Below, piece by piece: positions 8,648 to 18,997 of a DNA stretch of 64,000 nucleotides. The stretch is taken from contig JAEBUN010000003.1 of the NCBI GenBank assembly GCA_023014365.1, positions 434,001-498,000 of the forward strand. The letters run 5' to 3'. A program made the translations under genes and the position numbers. Source of the stretch: Lepiota brunneoincarnata. Taxonomy: Eukaryota > Basidiomycota > Agaricomycetes > Agaricales > Agaricaceae. The notes beneath the pieces were generated by a model. It searched no databases. It was not told where the DNA came from and saw only the letters and a list, made by a program, of their open reading frames with translations. Position 1 is the stretch's first letter, and every line of letters begins with the position of its first letter.

Positions 8648-10444
8648 ATGCCTCCAAAGAAGTTCTCAGCCCGAGAAACTCCATCACCTCCTCCCAAATC
8701 GAGAAGTAGAATTTCAGGATCAGGAACCCAACACCCAGATCCCAGAAGAAACCCTATCCCCACTCAGACACCATCCCCATTCTATCCTCCATCCCCATTC
8801 AACTCACCCACTCCAAGTACATCAACATGTACCAGAACAAGTTTTGCCGACGAACTAGCAGAACGACAAAGGATACAACACGAAAAAGAATTAAAGGAAC
8901 ACTACGAAGAAGTAGAAAGAAGATGTAAACAAGCCGAAGAATACCGTGCTAAAGTAGACCCACTAAACGACTACAAATTCCAAAGACTTAAAAATGCCCT
9001 CAAGCAACCAAGAGGACTTTCCAAATCAGAAGAAAACTTACTCACACGCCACAAATATGCAGTAAATCAGGGAAGAACTCCCCCAGCAGATAATGACTCC
9101 GATGTCTATATAACAGACAACAACCAATCGGATCCCGATCCACAACCACCTGCATTACCCGCACCAACCGTACCCTTAGCCTCACCAGCCCCTCTACGAC
9201 CAACACAACCACCATCACCACCACCACCGCCACCACCTGGACAGTTACAAATAATGGCCGCTGCACCTAACTCAAAGGAGCTAGGACTCCTCAAACCCAT
9301 CACCTTCAATGGAACCAGAAGATTGTTTGAAGATTGGATCTTCCAATGTGAAGTCTACGTGCTTGCCAACGCAACCACGTACAACACCGACCTTGCTAGG
9401 ACCTTATTTGTCCTTTCAACAATGCAATCAGGAGATGCCCGAGCCTGGGCCAGACAGTACCTCCACGAGAGAAATGCCCAAACTCAACAAGGGCAACCCA
9501 TAGCCATGGAGTCATGGGACAACTTCACCACTCGACTTAGAGCCAACTTCACTCCAGCAGACGAACATGCGTACGCACATACCAGACTTCAAACCCTGCA
9601 CCAAGCAGGCAAACCAATGACTGAATTCAACGCTCAGTTCAAAGAACTTGTCCGTCAATCTGGACTAAACAAAGATTGCACCTTGATTGATCTATACTGC
9701 AAGGCAATCGACCGCCACATTGCCATGAAAATCGACGAATCAGAAAACCCTCCAACAACTATTGCCGCTTGGTACACCCGAGCAAATAAACTCGATGACA
9801 ATTTCCACCAAATCAATGCCCTATACAGCACCCCCAGGAACACATTTCCCCAGAGGAATCAATACCAATCAAACTGCGGACCAAGCTGTCCAAACAACAA
9901 CATACCATATGCACAATTCTACCAAAGGAGCAACGCTCCACGATTTACCCCACGCGACCCACATGCCATGGAAGTAGACCATGTTACAATAGAAGAAGGA
10001 GCCGAAGATCCTTATCCTGAAATTCCACAACCGGAATATGCCGAAGAAGACTCCGCACAAGAACCATTGGAGTTAGATGCCGTTGTCACCGGACAACAAA
10101 TGAAATCATACCAGAACCAAGAATGCTTCCAATATGGAGCTAAAGATCATTGGGTCAGTAAATGCCCTCAACCACCGCCAGCTAGACGCTTCCCAGGGAT
10201 GCACACCAACCCTCCTTGCCCAGCGAGAAACCCCAACTGTCCCTTCCCTGGACAACAAAACACTCATCCTGGATTTCCAAACTGGAACGCCCAACAATCA
10301 CCGCAATGCAAGTATTCCCTTGCCATCGCAGAAGTCGCATCCCAGATGCGCCAAATGGTCAATGATCTTGATCCTGAACTCCAACAAGAACTCCACTCCA
10401 CGCTAGCCAAGGACCCAGAGATGCGTCCATTCCAGGATTTTTAA
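8648..10444 (+). CDS. Family E Gag
   Basis: The 598-residue frame begins at an ATG in a CACCATG context. A proline/serine-rich N-terminus is followed by a charged, probably coiled-coil segment (about 75-150), a Pro-rich linker, and a retrotransposon Gag capsid-like domain (about 205-400) with FNGTRRLFEDWIFQCEVY and the MTEFNAQFKELVRQSGL core. A zinc knuckle near 493-506 reads CFQYGAKDHWVSKC, so the second Cys is Tyr (TGC/TGT to TAT) and zinc binding is probably lost. The frame ends at TAA directly after a slippery heptamer. Gag forms the particle that packages the RNA. Confidence 0.93.
   Translation: MPPKKFSARETPSPPPKSRSRISGSGTQHPDPRRNPIPTQTPSPFYPPSPFNSPTPSTSTCTRTSFADELAERQRIQHEKELKEHYEEVERRCKQAEEYRAKVDPLNDYKFQRLKNALKQPRGLSKSEENLLTRHKYAVNQGRTPPADNDSDVYITDNNQSDPDPQPPALPAPTVPLASPAPLRPTQPPSPPPPPPPGQLQIMAAAPNSKELGLLKPITFNGTRRLFEDWIFQCEVYVLANATTYNTDLARTLFVLSTMQSGDARAWARQYLHERNAQTQQGQPIAMESWDNFTTRLRANFTPADEHAYAHTRLQTLHQAGKPMTEFNAQFKELVRQSGLNKDCTLIDLYCKAIDRHIAMKIDESENPPTTIAAWYTRANKLDDNFHQINALYSTPRNTFPQRNQYQSNCGPSCPNNNIPYAQFYQRSNAPRFTPRDPHAMEVDHVTIEEGAEDPYPEIPQPEYAEEDSAQEPLELDAVVTGQQMKSYQNQECFQYGAKDHWVSKCPQPPPARRFPGMHTNPPCPARNPNCPFPGQQNTHPGFPNWNAQQSPQCKYSLAIAEVASQMRQMVNDLDPELQQELHSTLAKDPEMRPFQDF
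10435..10441 (+). promoter_or_regulatory. Candidate -1 frameshift site, family E gag/pol
   Basis: G GAT TTT lies immediately before the gag stop TAA. Slipping back one base enters the pol frame (GGA TTT TTA AAA), which is open through the linker into protease. It has the same form as the retroviral GGAUUUA site. Confidence 0.65.
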
Positions 10445-11435
10445 AAAGGAACGCTGTCGACCGATGTGCCCCTGCACGTTCCAGAACTCAGAAGGACATT
10501 TCATACTATCACTCCCAGAAGGACACTTTCTCAATAAACTCTGTACAACTACGACTATCCCCAAATAAACGATCCCTTTTCTTACCCATCGAGATTTGGA
10601 GTGAACGGACATCAAAACCCATGGCCATCACCACCCTGATAGACTCAGGAGCCCAAGGGAATTTCATTTCCCACAAAGTTGTTGAACAACATGGTTATCA
10701 AACCAAATGGCTGGACCAACCAATTCCACTCAGTAACGTTGATGGAACTGACAATCAGCATGGCAAGATCCATGAATACATCAAAATCAGAACCATCATC
10801 GATGGAAGAGATTGCACGCTAGAAGCGTACATCACAAACACTGGTGAAAAAGACCTCATCATTGGATTTCCCTGGCTGGAACAATACAATCCCAACATCA
10901 ACTGGAAGACCAAGACGTTTTCTTGGAAACCACAAATCGATCACCAGGACTTTTCCAAACTCCTCAGAACCCTACAACGACCTGTCAAACTCAACTCCAT
11001 CGCCATGGACATAATGGCTGGAAAAACCTCCCAACCTGAGGAAAACCCCGAAGAATACGTCAACCTATCAAACGTTGACCTTGACACCTTCTCTTTGGAG
11101 AGAGAAATGAACCCGATGCTTCTAACCCCATTAGAAGTAAATGCCAAAGCAACACATGCCACAACACTCCACAATGAGCAACACAACCCAACAAAATTGG
11201 CAAACCAAAAAGGAAAACAACCAGAATCAAACAAAGAATCACCCGAGATTCCTCGGAGATTCGCCTGATGGGCTAAAATATTCAACAAGAAAGCCTCCAA
11301 ACGATTCCCACCATCAAGAACGTTTGATCACGAAATCAAACTAAAACCGACATTTGAAGCAAAATCGATGAAACCTTATCAAGTGGCACCTGCCGAAGAA
11401 AAAGTGATGAAGGAATTCATAGACGAAAACCTCTG
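10442..11435 (+). pseudogene. Family E pol: protease and RT N-terminal linker
   Basis: In the -1 frame from the gag end, the translation is open through a linker to an aspartic protease with the catalytic triad in LIDSGAQGNFIS (near 10633). The conserved IIGFPWLEQYNP block, the family's usual DxxxGxxWL-like region, follows. A TGA at 11266-11268 interrupts RRFA/WAKIFN, where relatives have Arg (CGA to TGA). The frame continues to about 11433, where one base appears lost before the RT frame at 11466. The protease itself looks intact. Confidence 0.85.
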
Positions 11436-12931
11436 AAAGGCTACATCTGCCCTTCAAAATCCCCTATGGCATCACCCTTCTTTTTCATTGCCAAGAAAGG
11501 AGGAGACCTCCGACCCTGCCAAGACTATCATTATCTAAACGATCATACTGTCAAAAACGCTTACCCAATCCCCATGATTTCCTCTATCATGGACAAACTT
11601 AAAGGAGCTAAGTATTTCACTAAGCTTGACATCCACCTAGGATACAATAACGTCAGAATCAAAGATGGCAATCAATGGAAAGCAGCGTTCAAGACTCCCA
11701 TGGGTCTTTTTGAACCGACTGTCATGTTTTTCAGACTCTGCAATAGTCCCGCGACATTCCAACATATGATGGACATGTTATTCTCCGAAATAATGGAGAA
11801 AGGAGGAATCATCATCTATATGGATGATATCCTAATCTACGGCAAAACCCAGGAAGAAACCGACCGACTTACGGAAAAAGTACTGCAAATCCTGCAGGAA
11901 AACGACCTCTACCTCAAAACGGAGAAATGCAAGTTCAACAAACAACGACTCAAATACCTTGGCATGATCATCACACCGGACGAGATCAAAATGGATCCCA
12001 GAAAACTCAAGGGAATAGAAGACTGGCCAGTGCCAAAAACAGTCTGACACATTCGAAAATTCATCGGATTCTGTAACTTCTACCGGAAGTTCATCCGCAA
12101 CTACTCCCACCATACCAAACCCCTGAATCAACTCCTTTCCAAATCAAACAAATTTGAATGGAAAGAAGAAGAACAGAAAGCGTTCAAAACACTCAAGAAT
12201 GAATTCCTAAAGGAACCGGTACTCCTCATGCCTGACTCCACAAAACCTTTCGAAATAGAAGCCAACGCTTCCAAATTCGCATCAGAAGCTGTCCTGTACC
12301 AACATGACATCAACGGATTACGGAAGCCTGTATCATTCTATTCAAAGACGTTCGGACCAGCAGAATGCAATTACGATATTTACAACAGGGAACTCCTCAC
12401 AATTATCCGAGCCCTCAAAGAATGGCGCCACTACCTTCTTGGCAGTCCTCACACTGTCTGTATCAGAACAGATCACCAAAACCTCACATATTGGTGTAAA
12501 CCCCAGAAAATCAACCACCGACAAGCACGATGGGTCCAGACCCTTGCTGACTACAACTTCAAATTAGAACACGTCCCAGGATCAAAGATCCCTGCACCAG
12601 ACACCCTATCAAGACATCCAGACCATATCCCTGATGAGGATAATGATAACGAAGACATCACCATGCTTCCAAACAACCTCTTTGTTGCCACCACCGACAT
12701 AGAAGATCAAAACCTGATCACAATACTCCCAGAACAACTCTTTATTGCCACTGTCGATATGGAACTCCAAGAAAGAATCACGGAATCACCCAAATACGAC
12801 GCTAGAACCACCGAAGCGTTCAAACTCCTGAAGGAAACCCACCCTAACGCCACCGATAAAGACTTCAGAACAGTTCCAACCTCAAATGGCCCACTCCTCA
12901 CATTCCAAGAACGTGTCATTATTCCAGAAGA
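11436..12931 (+). pseudogene. Family E pol: reverse transcriptase and RNase H
   Basis: RT shows [30 protein letters not shown] and an intact YMDD box near 11820. A TGA at 12045-12047 (again Arg in relatives) interrupts the RT-RNase H connection, and the same frame continues. The RNase H first catalytic block reads EANASKFA instead of ECDASKFA, so a metal-binding Asp has become Asn. The tail HVPGSKIPAPDTLSRHPDHIPDE is conserved with family F. At 12931 the frame enters the inserted A LTR and resumes exactly after it. Confidence 0.9.
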
Positions 12932-13629
12932 TGTTATGATCCGTGCTCCTTCTGTATCCGAGGATAACTGGAGACGGCCTTCAATCACTCTACAAGGTGT
13001 CCGAGACGGTTGGCCTTATAGAGCTTAGTGGATCGCGCTCAATGAGATAACGAGGGAAGACGCCAAGTTAAGGCAGAGAGGTAAACGACCGCTGTTAACA
13101 AGATTAAAGCTTGAGGCTTTAATCTCTACTTGTACAGGCCTTATATACCTATGAGATGCTATATACTCGTTATAGGTTACTTGGCTGTTCTACTGGTCGT
13201 GCGCAGTCCTGACCATGATGCACATCCTGGCTGATGGCATCCTAGCGTTATTTATATTACAATGAGTCAGTACTCTCGCTACTGCTGTGCGATGTTCCAT
13301 CGCTTTCCTCTGACTCATAATCTCCTTCTCCCGATTGTATCTCCATGGAGTCTTCTCCACTCTCGCTCTCCATTCTCTCGGTGCTTCCATCCGTATCGGA
13401 GGTTGGATCGGTTGATCCATGGTTGTCTTCCTCGTCCTCGGGGTATTCCAATATATCCTCCAAGGTTATCTCCATTCCTGCTTCTCTCGCCAGGTCCTGC
13501 ATGGCGGTGTAGTATTCCCCTTCCTCGTCTTCGTATTCTTGTGCCCGTAGTTGGTCTGTAGTCTCCTGTACCCATCTTGTAAAGTCGAACAGTAATTCTT
13601 GTTCCTCCCGGTCTGGACTGTTCATAACA
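12932..13629 (-). repeat. Solo LTR of family A inside family E integrase
   Basis: On the minus strand it starts TGTTATGAAC; on the plus strand it starts TGTTATGATC and ends TCATAACA. It is flanked by GAAGA (12927-12931 and 13630-13634), a perfect 5-bp duplication. Removing the 703 bp restores an uninterrupted integrase frame. TATA region and hairpin match the other A LTRs. It is 698 bp. Confidence 0.95.
13257..13625 (-). CDS. Acidic ORF encoded by the solo A LTR
   Basis: A 122-residue frame starts at the ATG that forms part of the LTR end (TGTTATGAAC) and ends in ESTDSL. It matches the C-terminus of the family A third ORF and the frame in 18091-18468. It is very rich in Glu, Asp and Ser with no basic or zinc-binding motif. 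The open frame is kept in all three LTR copies in this window despite decay elsewhere. In a solo LTR it is cut off from the upstream part, and it is unknown whether it is translated. Confidence 0.55.
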   Translation of the reverse strand: MNSPDREEQELLFDFTRWVQETTDQLRAQEYEDEEGEYYTAMQDLAREAGMEITLEDILEYPEDEEDNHGSTDPTSDTDGSTERMESESGEDSMEIQSGEGDYESEESDGTSHSSSESTDSL

Positions 13630-14980
13630 GAAGACCTTCAACTCAGATGCGATGTCATCGCAAGATACCACGACCACCCTACACGTGGCCACCCTGGAGA
13701 ACAGGAAACATACCGCCTTGCCAAGAAAGAAGTATATTGGCCAGGAATGTCAACGTTCATAAAGAACTACGTCAAGGGCTGTCCAAAGTGTCAGCAACAC
13801 AAAATCATACGCAGACCGGATTGCGCACCAACTCAACCGATTCCACCATCATCTTCCAAACACCCATTTGCACAGATCTCATGGGATCTTATCACTGGTC
13901 TACCGCCTAGCGCCGGCCACAATGCGATATTGTCCATGGTGGACCACGGCCTTATGAAGGGGGTAATTTTCATCCCAACCTCAGATCGATCAAATGCCGA
14001 CGACATCAGACAACTATTAATAGAAAAAGTCTTCACCAGATTCGGATTACCCGATAAAATCATATCAGATCGAGACCCCAGATTCACCGCCAACTCCCTC
14101 CGACAACTAATCAAACATTTGAACATCCAACAGGCATTCTCAACCGCGTACCATCCTCAGACAGATGGTTCCACAGGACGATACAATCAGGAAATCGAAA
14201 CCTACCTTGCCATATACTGCACCAGAAACCCTCTTGACTGGTCAGAAACCCTCCCTATCGCCGAGTTTGCACACAACTCCAAAATACATGCCTCAAGGCA
14301 GAAATCCCCATTTGAACTAATCATGGGATACAATCCTCCGCCGATACCCACAGTAATGGAAACATCAAACTTTCCATCAGTAGACGAATGCATCAGACTT
14401 CTTGATGATGCCAGAAAAGAAGCACACGCGGCACATCAACTCTCTGCCGATATTATGAAACAAAGAACCAAAAGAACTGTCAAACCCCTTGAAACACATC
14501 AAAAAGTATGGCTAGAAGCCAAAAACCTCAAACTCCCCTTCATTTCCAACAAAATATCCCCAAAACAACTGGGGACCTTTCCTTATCACAGAAGTCTTAT
14601 CACCACTCACCTACAAACTAAAACTTCCAATCAAATGGAAGATACATCCGATATTCCACAGAAACCTTCTAACCCCATACACCGAAACAGAAGCATACGG
14701 ATCTCATCTGACTCCACCACCACCAGACATCATCAACGAAGAAGAAGAATACTAAATAGAAGCCATTCTAAATCACCGCCAACACTGTGGAAAACTCCAA
14801 TACTACATCAAATGGAAAGGACACTCCCACACGGAGAATGAATGGATCACTGATGAAACACTTCATACAAACGCCGAAGAATACTTAACCGAGTATAAAG
14901 AAGCCCATGGAATTCTCCAGAAAGAACAGGAACCCACCAGAACCAACCAAAGACAACTTCGCTCCCATACCAAAATGTAC
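13630..14980 (+). pseudogene. Family E pol: integrase and chromodomain
   Basis: After the LTR insertion the frame continues with an HHCC zinc domain (ARYHDHPTRGH..., CPKCQQHK), the first Asp in SWDLITGLP and the second in ISDRDPRF. The third catalytic position reads DGSTGRYNQ where TER is expected, so the catalytic Glu is replaced by Gly. The frame shifts near 14570. In the next frame the GPY/F-like region and a chromodomain (about 14730-14905, YYIKWKGHSHTENEW) can be read, with a TAG or TAA-type stop in its first strand. It is inactive at several independent sites. Confidence 0.88.
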
Positions 14981-14985
14981 TTAAA

Positions 14986-16354
14986 ATGCCCATGAATCTC
15001 GACCTCACTCGCCCCCAAACTACCCCTCCTTTTTCAACAACACCTTCACCAACTTCCTCATCATCTTCTGTCGTCATCATAAACAATGCAAGCGTTGAAC
15101 ATACTACACTTCAGACAACTCCCGTTCCGGCCCCGTCTCCCTACACCCCCTCTCACACCTTTGCCGCAACATACACCCCCCTCAGGGACGAGACCCCCGA
15201 CCCCAACGACACCCCAGAACCAACAGCCACCCCAGCCGCCTCCCTTAGATACCATACAGCTGGAGTACGATCATATGGACCAGATCACCCTTCTGACAGA
15301 GATCTGTGCGAGGCTGCCACCGATGGAGCCTTTACGACTAAATTGGAACACACTTCAATTTCAGAATATGACCAACAACTCTGGTACGACTATACCCACC
15401 ATGTATGACAGACTAAGGCTCTTGCTACTGCGTACAATACGCAATGCGCCTGGGCAGAATCACTCGAGTGACTTCTCCGCTCAAGATTGGGCCTCATGTC
15501 CGAGGTGTCAAAGAACCTACCCAAATGAGATGAGGTACATACCTCACAGCCCCCCACTGCAACCATCCCCACCACTACCACGATGACCACTACCGCTATC
15601 ATCACCACCATCCCCAACAAGGGAAGAAAGCCCGCCAGTATCAGAAATCCCTTCAGACTTCTCACCCCCACCAAGGACACCACCCACACTGTCACCAGTA
15701 ACAACGTCCCGATTCGGAACTCCCCCAACCCCATTCACCCACGAACCAACCCCTGAACCACCGACAGATCAGTCTGTATCCAATGCAGACACACAGGACA
15801 CTGGGCCATGGATTGCCCCCAATTTGCCTGCCTCAGATGCAAGCAATATGCCCCAGGACACTATTCATATGACTGCATCAAATATAGATGCCCCCACTGC
15901 GCTGTCTTCCAACTGCGCCATAAACGGACCGAATGCCCAAGTCGAAAGACTTGACACGCCCCCTACTCCAGAAATCCTACAACCCATCCCTCGACCACTC
16001 CCACAACTCACCATCGATACATCGACCTCACCCATGACGACTACTACGAGGAATGCTATGACGACGTGGCCGAATCAAACATTACAGGAGAACCATGCGG
16101 TTCCTTCTGAAGCAAACCAAATCACCCCACCAGAAGAAAGGATCGAAAGTCCCCATTTCAGATGCCTTCTATACGACATCTTTTACCCAGGACAACCCCC
16201 ATCCCCAGAAACCACTACCATACTCGATCTTCACAGAACTCCCACTCCCACCTTCTCCCCCATCATTCCCCCCAGACCAGACTCCACTGACCAACCGCAA
16301 ATCAATTATTATGAACCAAATTACCTAGCTGAGTACCCGGAAGAAGGAAACTAA
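14986..16354 (+). pseudogene. Family E third ORF with three zinc knuckles
   Basis: Downstream of the chromodomain lies 1.4 kb of proline-rich coding in shifting frames (14986-15408, 15086-15586, 15824-16354). At 15775-15942 one frame encodes three adjacent knuckles: CIQCRHTGHWAMDC (C-x2-C-x4-H-x4-C), CLRCKQYAPGHYSYDC and CPHCAVFQLRHKRTEC (both C-x2-C-x6-H-x4-C). The second matches the second knuckle of the family A ORF closely (CQKIAPGHY). The last frame ends AEYPEEGN about 38 bp before the LTR, so unlike family A the LTR is not used for coding. Frameshifts make this copy non-functional. Confidence 0.7.
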
Positions 16355-16391
16355 CGAGTTGTATGGAAAACAACTCTAGAAACGGACCTAA

Positions 16392-16777
16392 TGTTATCAG
16401 AAGCCACATCAGAAGGATGGTTACTTTTAGTTCACATTCCCATGTCACTATGAAACCATCAGTAGTGTACATCAGAAGGACTATTCTTAGTATATGCCTC
16501 ATGTTTTCTTATCTCTGACTCATAGTTACCCCGGTCCAAACTATTATAGTAGGAGTACAGCCACACTTAGAAGTATATAAGGATACAGTACAATACCTTG
16601 TATCCTTATCTTAGTGTTATACAGTTCTTGCCTCCTATATCTCTTTGCCCTTAAACCGGCTGGACTATAGTGCTTTGTTGTCTCCAAGTCACGCATAGTA
16701 GGACAGGACCAAGTCTGTATAGACATCCTGCCACGAACGCCGTGCTACTCAAGAGCGAACCCCTAACCTGGGTAACA
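16392..16777 (+). repeat. Family E 3' LTR
   Basis: Same length and ends as the 5' LTR (TGTTATCAG...GGTAACA). A few differences, such as TGCCATG versus CGCCGTG in the right half, are C/T and G/A transitions. The polypurine tract upstream is weak (AGAAACGGA). Confidence 0.93.
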
Positions 16778-17640
16778 TCCTGTCCTTCAAGAGTTTCTAA
16801 CATCACTTTGACCAACTCCACAACTTGCCTAGTTTCCACTCTATTTCAAGTGTGATTCTTCCTTTCAAGCAACCCAGGACCACTGCAAGGATGGCTGGTA
16901 GATTGAAGACATAAAGGGTTGTCACAAACAGGTAAGTAGCCTGGATGACATACCAAACACTGTTGCTTTCCACTCAAACCAAACTTTTCTGGCTTGGACG
17001 ATCACAACATAGCCCCAAGTCAACTTGGGCATCCCACGTGCTAGAAAGCGAGACCTTATTCCAGCCCATCAGGATTAGTGTATCTACCAAGACATACCCA
17101 CCAGATATTTTCTTCAACCAGCACACTGCCCTGTTGCATCAGTTGCCGGATAGCCTCTTGGAAATAGTCACCAAAATCAGAGGGTAGCTTCATCTACCAG
17201 GGAGTATGTCAACACGGTTCTCTCTCAGCAGTGTGTAATACCGCAAAAAATGATATATCCCAGCAGCCCACTCCCACACCCGCTTGTGGGCCACTCAAGA
17301 AAAGGGTCTCATATCTTCTGAAAATACAAAGCACTGCACGGCTCCTGCACATTCCCCCACAAATTTAATTACTCGGACGGAATGCATGGGAATCATGCAT
17401 GCCGCCTGTGGAAGACATGCCGATTTTCCATTTCTGGCACCATATGTTTGGGCACTTTCGTTAAACTAAATGGATCTATATACATACACTGATTATTTAA
17501 TTATATTTTCTATTTCAGTGAGCAGATAAATGGTGTCCACAGAGACAATTAAGATAGTCTAAAATAACGTGTCATGTATATATAGACTCTGCAAAATATC
17601 TAAACAGACACAATAAATTTATTGTTGTTTTTTGTATAAG
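16778..17640. other. No recognisable gene; probably decayed remainder of the hAT gene region
   Basis: This stretch lies between the E 3' LTR and the hAT-like exon. Short frames occur on both strands but none shows a family motif. The right part (17460-17640) is AT-rich. It may include 3' exons of the transposase that I cannot align. Confidence 0.5.
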
Positions 17641-18086
17641 TGACTGAACACGTGAGCCCCGTCCATCTGTCAGCGTATTTTGAATAAACAGGGATATTTA
17701 TGGCACCCTGTGTGGGCCTCTTGCATTCCCATAGGTCTCAAGTGTTTGGGAAAGAGAAATACCTGAGTAATAAATGCTAAGACCTTTCCAAGAACATCTC
17801 CTGCATCAAATGAAACAGCATTATCTACATCTTCATCATCCTCAACTTCACCCAATTGATCCTAGTCAATTTCATCCTCATCAGATGAGACTGCTTTAGC
17901 TGTAAAATGAGTAGGGCAGATAGCTTCAATAAAAGCCTTAGCACCAAGATGAATAGTATGCTCAATCCATCTTCAATTTAAAACATATCAGAATAAAATA
18001 TAAACGAAATCAAAAATCACTCACCTAATATGCCGCTTACAAGCAATCCACCTGTTTGAAGATGTGTCAAGTGTACGTTGAAGCAC

Positions 18087-18797
18087 TGTTATGAACAGTC
18101 CAGACCAAGAAGAACAAGAACAACTATTCAACTTTACAAGATGGGTACAGGAGACCACAGACCAGTTACAAGCACAGGAATATGAAGATGAAGAAGGGGA
18201 ATACTACAACACCATGCAGGACCTGGCAAGAGAAGCAGGAATGGAGATAACTCTGGAGGATATTCTGGAATACCCCAAGGACAAAGAAGATAGCCATGGA
18301 TTGACTGATCCAACCTCCAATACGGATGGAAGCACTGAGAGAATGGAGAGTGAGAATGGAAGAGAATCCATGGAGATAGGATTGGGAGAAGAGGATTATG
18401 AGTCAGAGGAAAGTGATGGAACATCACACAGCAGTGGAATGGAGAATGAGGACACTGACTCATTGTAAGATATAAATAACAGTAGGATGCCATCAGCTAG
18501 GATGTGCATCATGGTCAAGACTGCGCAGGATAAGTAGAACAGCCCAATAACCTATAATGAGTATATAACATCTCATAGGTATATAAGGCCTGTACAAGTA
18601 GAGATTAAAGCCTTAAGCTTTAATCTTGTTAACAGCAGTCGTTAACCTCTCTCTGCCTTAACTTGGTGTGTTCCCTTGTTATCTCATTGAGTGCAATCCA
18701 CTAAGCTCTGCAAGGCTAACTGTCTTGGACACCTTGTAGAGTGATTGAAGGCCTTCTCCAGTTATCTTTGGGTACAGAAGGAGCAAGGATCATAACA
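18087..18797 (+). repeat. Solo LTR of family A in the hAT relic
   Basis: It starts TGTTATGAAC, ends TCATAACA and is flanked by AGCAC (18082-18086 and 18798-18802). It contains the TATA box at 18580-18586, a hairpin GATTAAAGC/GCTTTAATC at 18603-18625, and a predicted transcript start near 18613. It is 711 bp and gives the clearest view of the full LTR. Confidence 0.95.
18091..18468 (+). CDS. Acidic ORF encoded by the solo A LTR
   Basis: A 125-residue frame begins MNSPDQEEQEQLFNF at the LTR edge and ends NEDTDSL. It is homologous to the tail of the family A third ORF and to the minus-strand frame at 13257-13625. Differences between copies include both silent and replacement changes, and insertions keep the frame (for example an extra GME near the end). 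Composition is strongly acidic. Independent expression is doubtful because the transcript start of the LTR lies downstream of it. Confidence 0.55.
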   Translation: MNSPDQEEQEQLFNFTRWVQETTDQLQAQEYEDEEGEYYNTMQDLAREAGMEITLEDILEYPKDKEDSHGLTDPTSNTDGSTERMESENGRESMEIGLGEEDYESEESDGTSHSSGMENEDTDSL

Positions 18798-18836
18798 AGC
18801 ACCTTGAGAGCTTTGTCATTTGCTGAAGCATTATCT

Positions 18837-18997
18837 GTTATGATCTGTGCTCCTTCTGTATCTGAGGATAACTGGAGACAGCCTTCAATCACTCTACAAG
18901 GTGTCTGAGACAGTTGGCCTTGCAGAGCTTAGTGGATCGCGCTCAATGAGATAACGAGGGAACATGCCAAGTTAAGGCAAAGAGGGTTAATGACTGC
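18837..18997 (-). repeat. Family A LTR, right end, displaced and inverted
   Basis: This is the last ~160 bp of an A LTR in reverse (TGTTATGATC to ...TTAATGACTGC). It supplies exactly the part missing from the LTR that ends at 6713; together they give one full-length LTR with a 4-bp duplication (GTGG/GCAG). It is followed by a forward B LTR. Confidence 0.85.

Larger units (their letters stand above)
8018..16777 (+). mobile_element. Family E Ty3/gypsy chromodomain element, both LTRs present, inactive
   Basis: Two 386-bp LTRs (8018-8403 and 16392-16777) differ at about seven or eight bases by eye, mainly transitions. Between them lie gag, protease, RT, RNase H, integrase, chromodomain and a third ORF with zinc knuckles, all on the plus strand. 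Without the 698-bp A LTR and its duplication the element is about 8.06 kb. No matching 5-bp duplication is found at its two outer ends, consistent with the inversion that placed its left end against a B LTR. Confidence 0.92.
17641..18836 (-). pseudogene. hAT-type transposase fragment, split by a solo A LTR
   Basis: On the minus strand 18836-18803 encodes DNASANDKALKV. After removal of the LTR (18087-18797 plus one AGCAC copy) it reads on without a break at 18086 into LQRTLDTSSNRWIACKRHIR. An intron with donor GTGAGT follows, then WIEHTIHLGAKAFIEA, an acidic linker with one TAG, and FDAGDVLGKVLAFITQ before a GT donor near 17760. The order matches the mid-region of hAT transposases of mushroom genomes (acidic loop after the His-Leu-Gly-Ala-Lys-Ala block). 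Upstream and downstream parts are missing, so it is a relic. The family call is by recognition, not alignment. Confidence 0.6.

Noticed and set aside
9042..9309. Glycine- or valine-rich minus-strand frames opposite the proline-rich part of family E Gag
   Set aside because: They are antisense shadows of the CCA repeats, with no splice structure or homologues in other copies, unlike the antisense genes of B/C and D.
18603..18625. AAGCTTTA/TTAAGCTTTAA in A LTRs as members of the TAAGCTTA set
   Set aside because: They lack the full palindrome and are explained by the hairpin in the A LTR; they were not counted.
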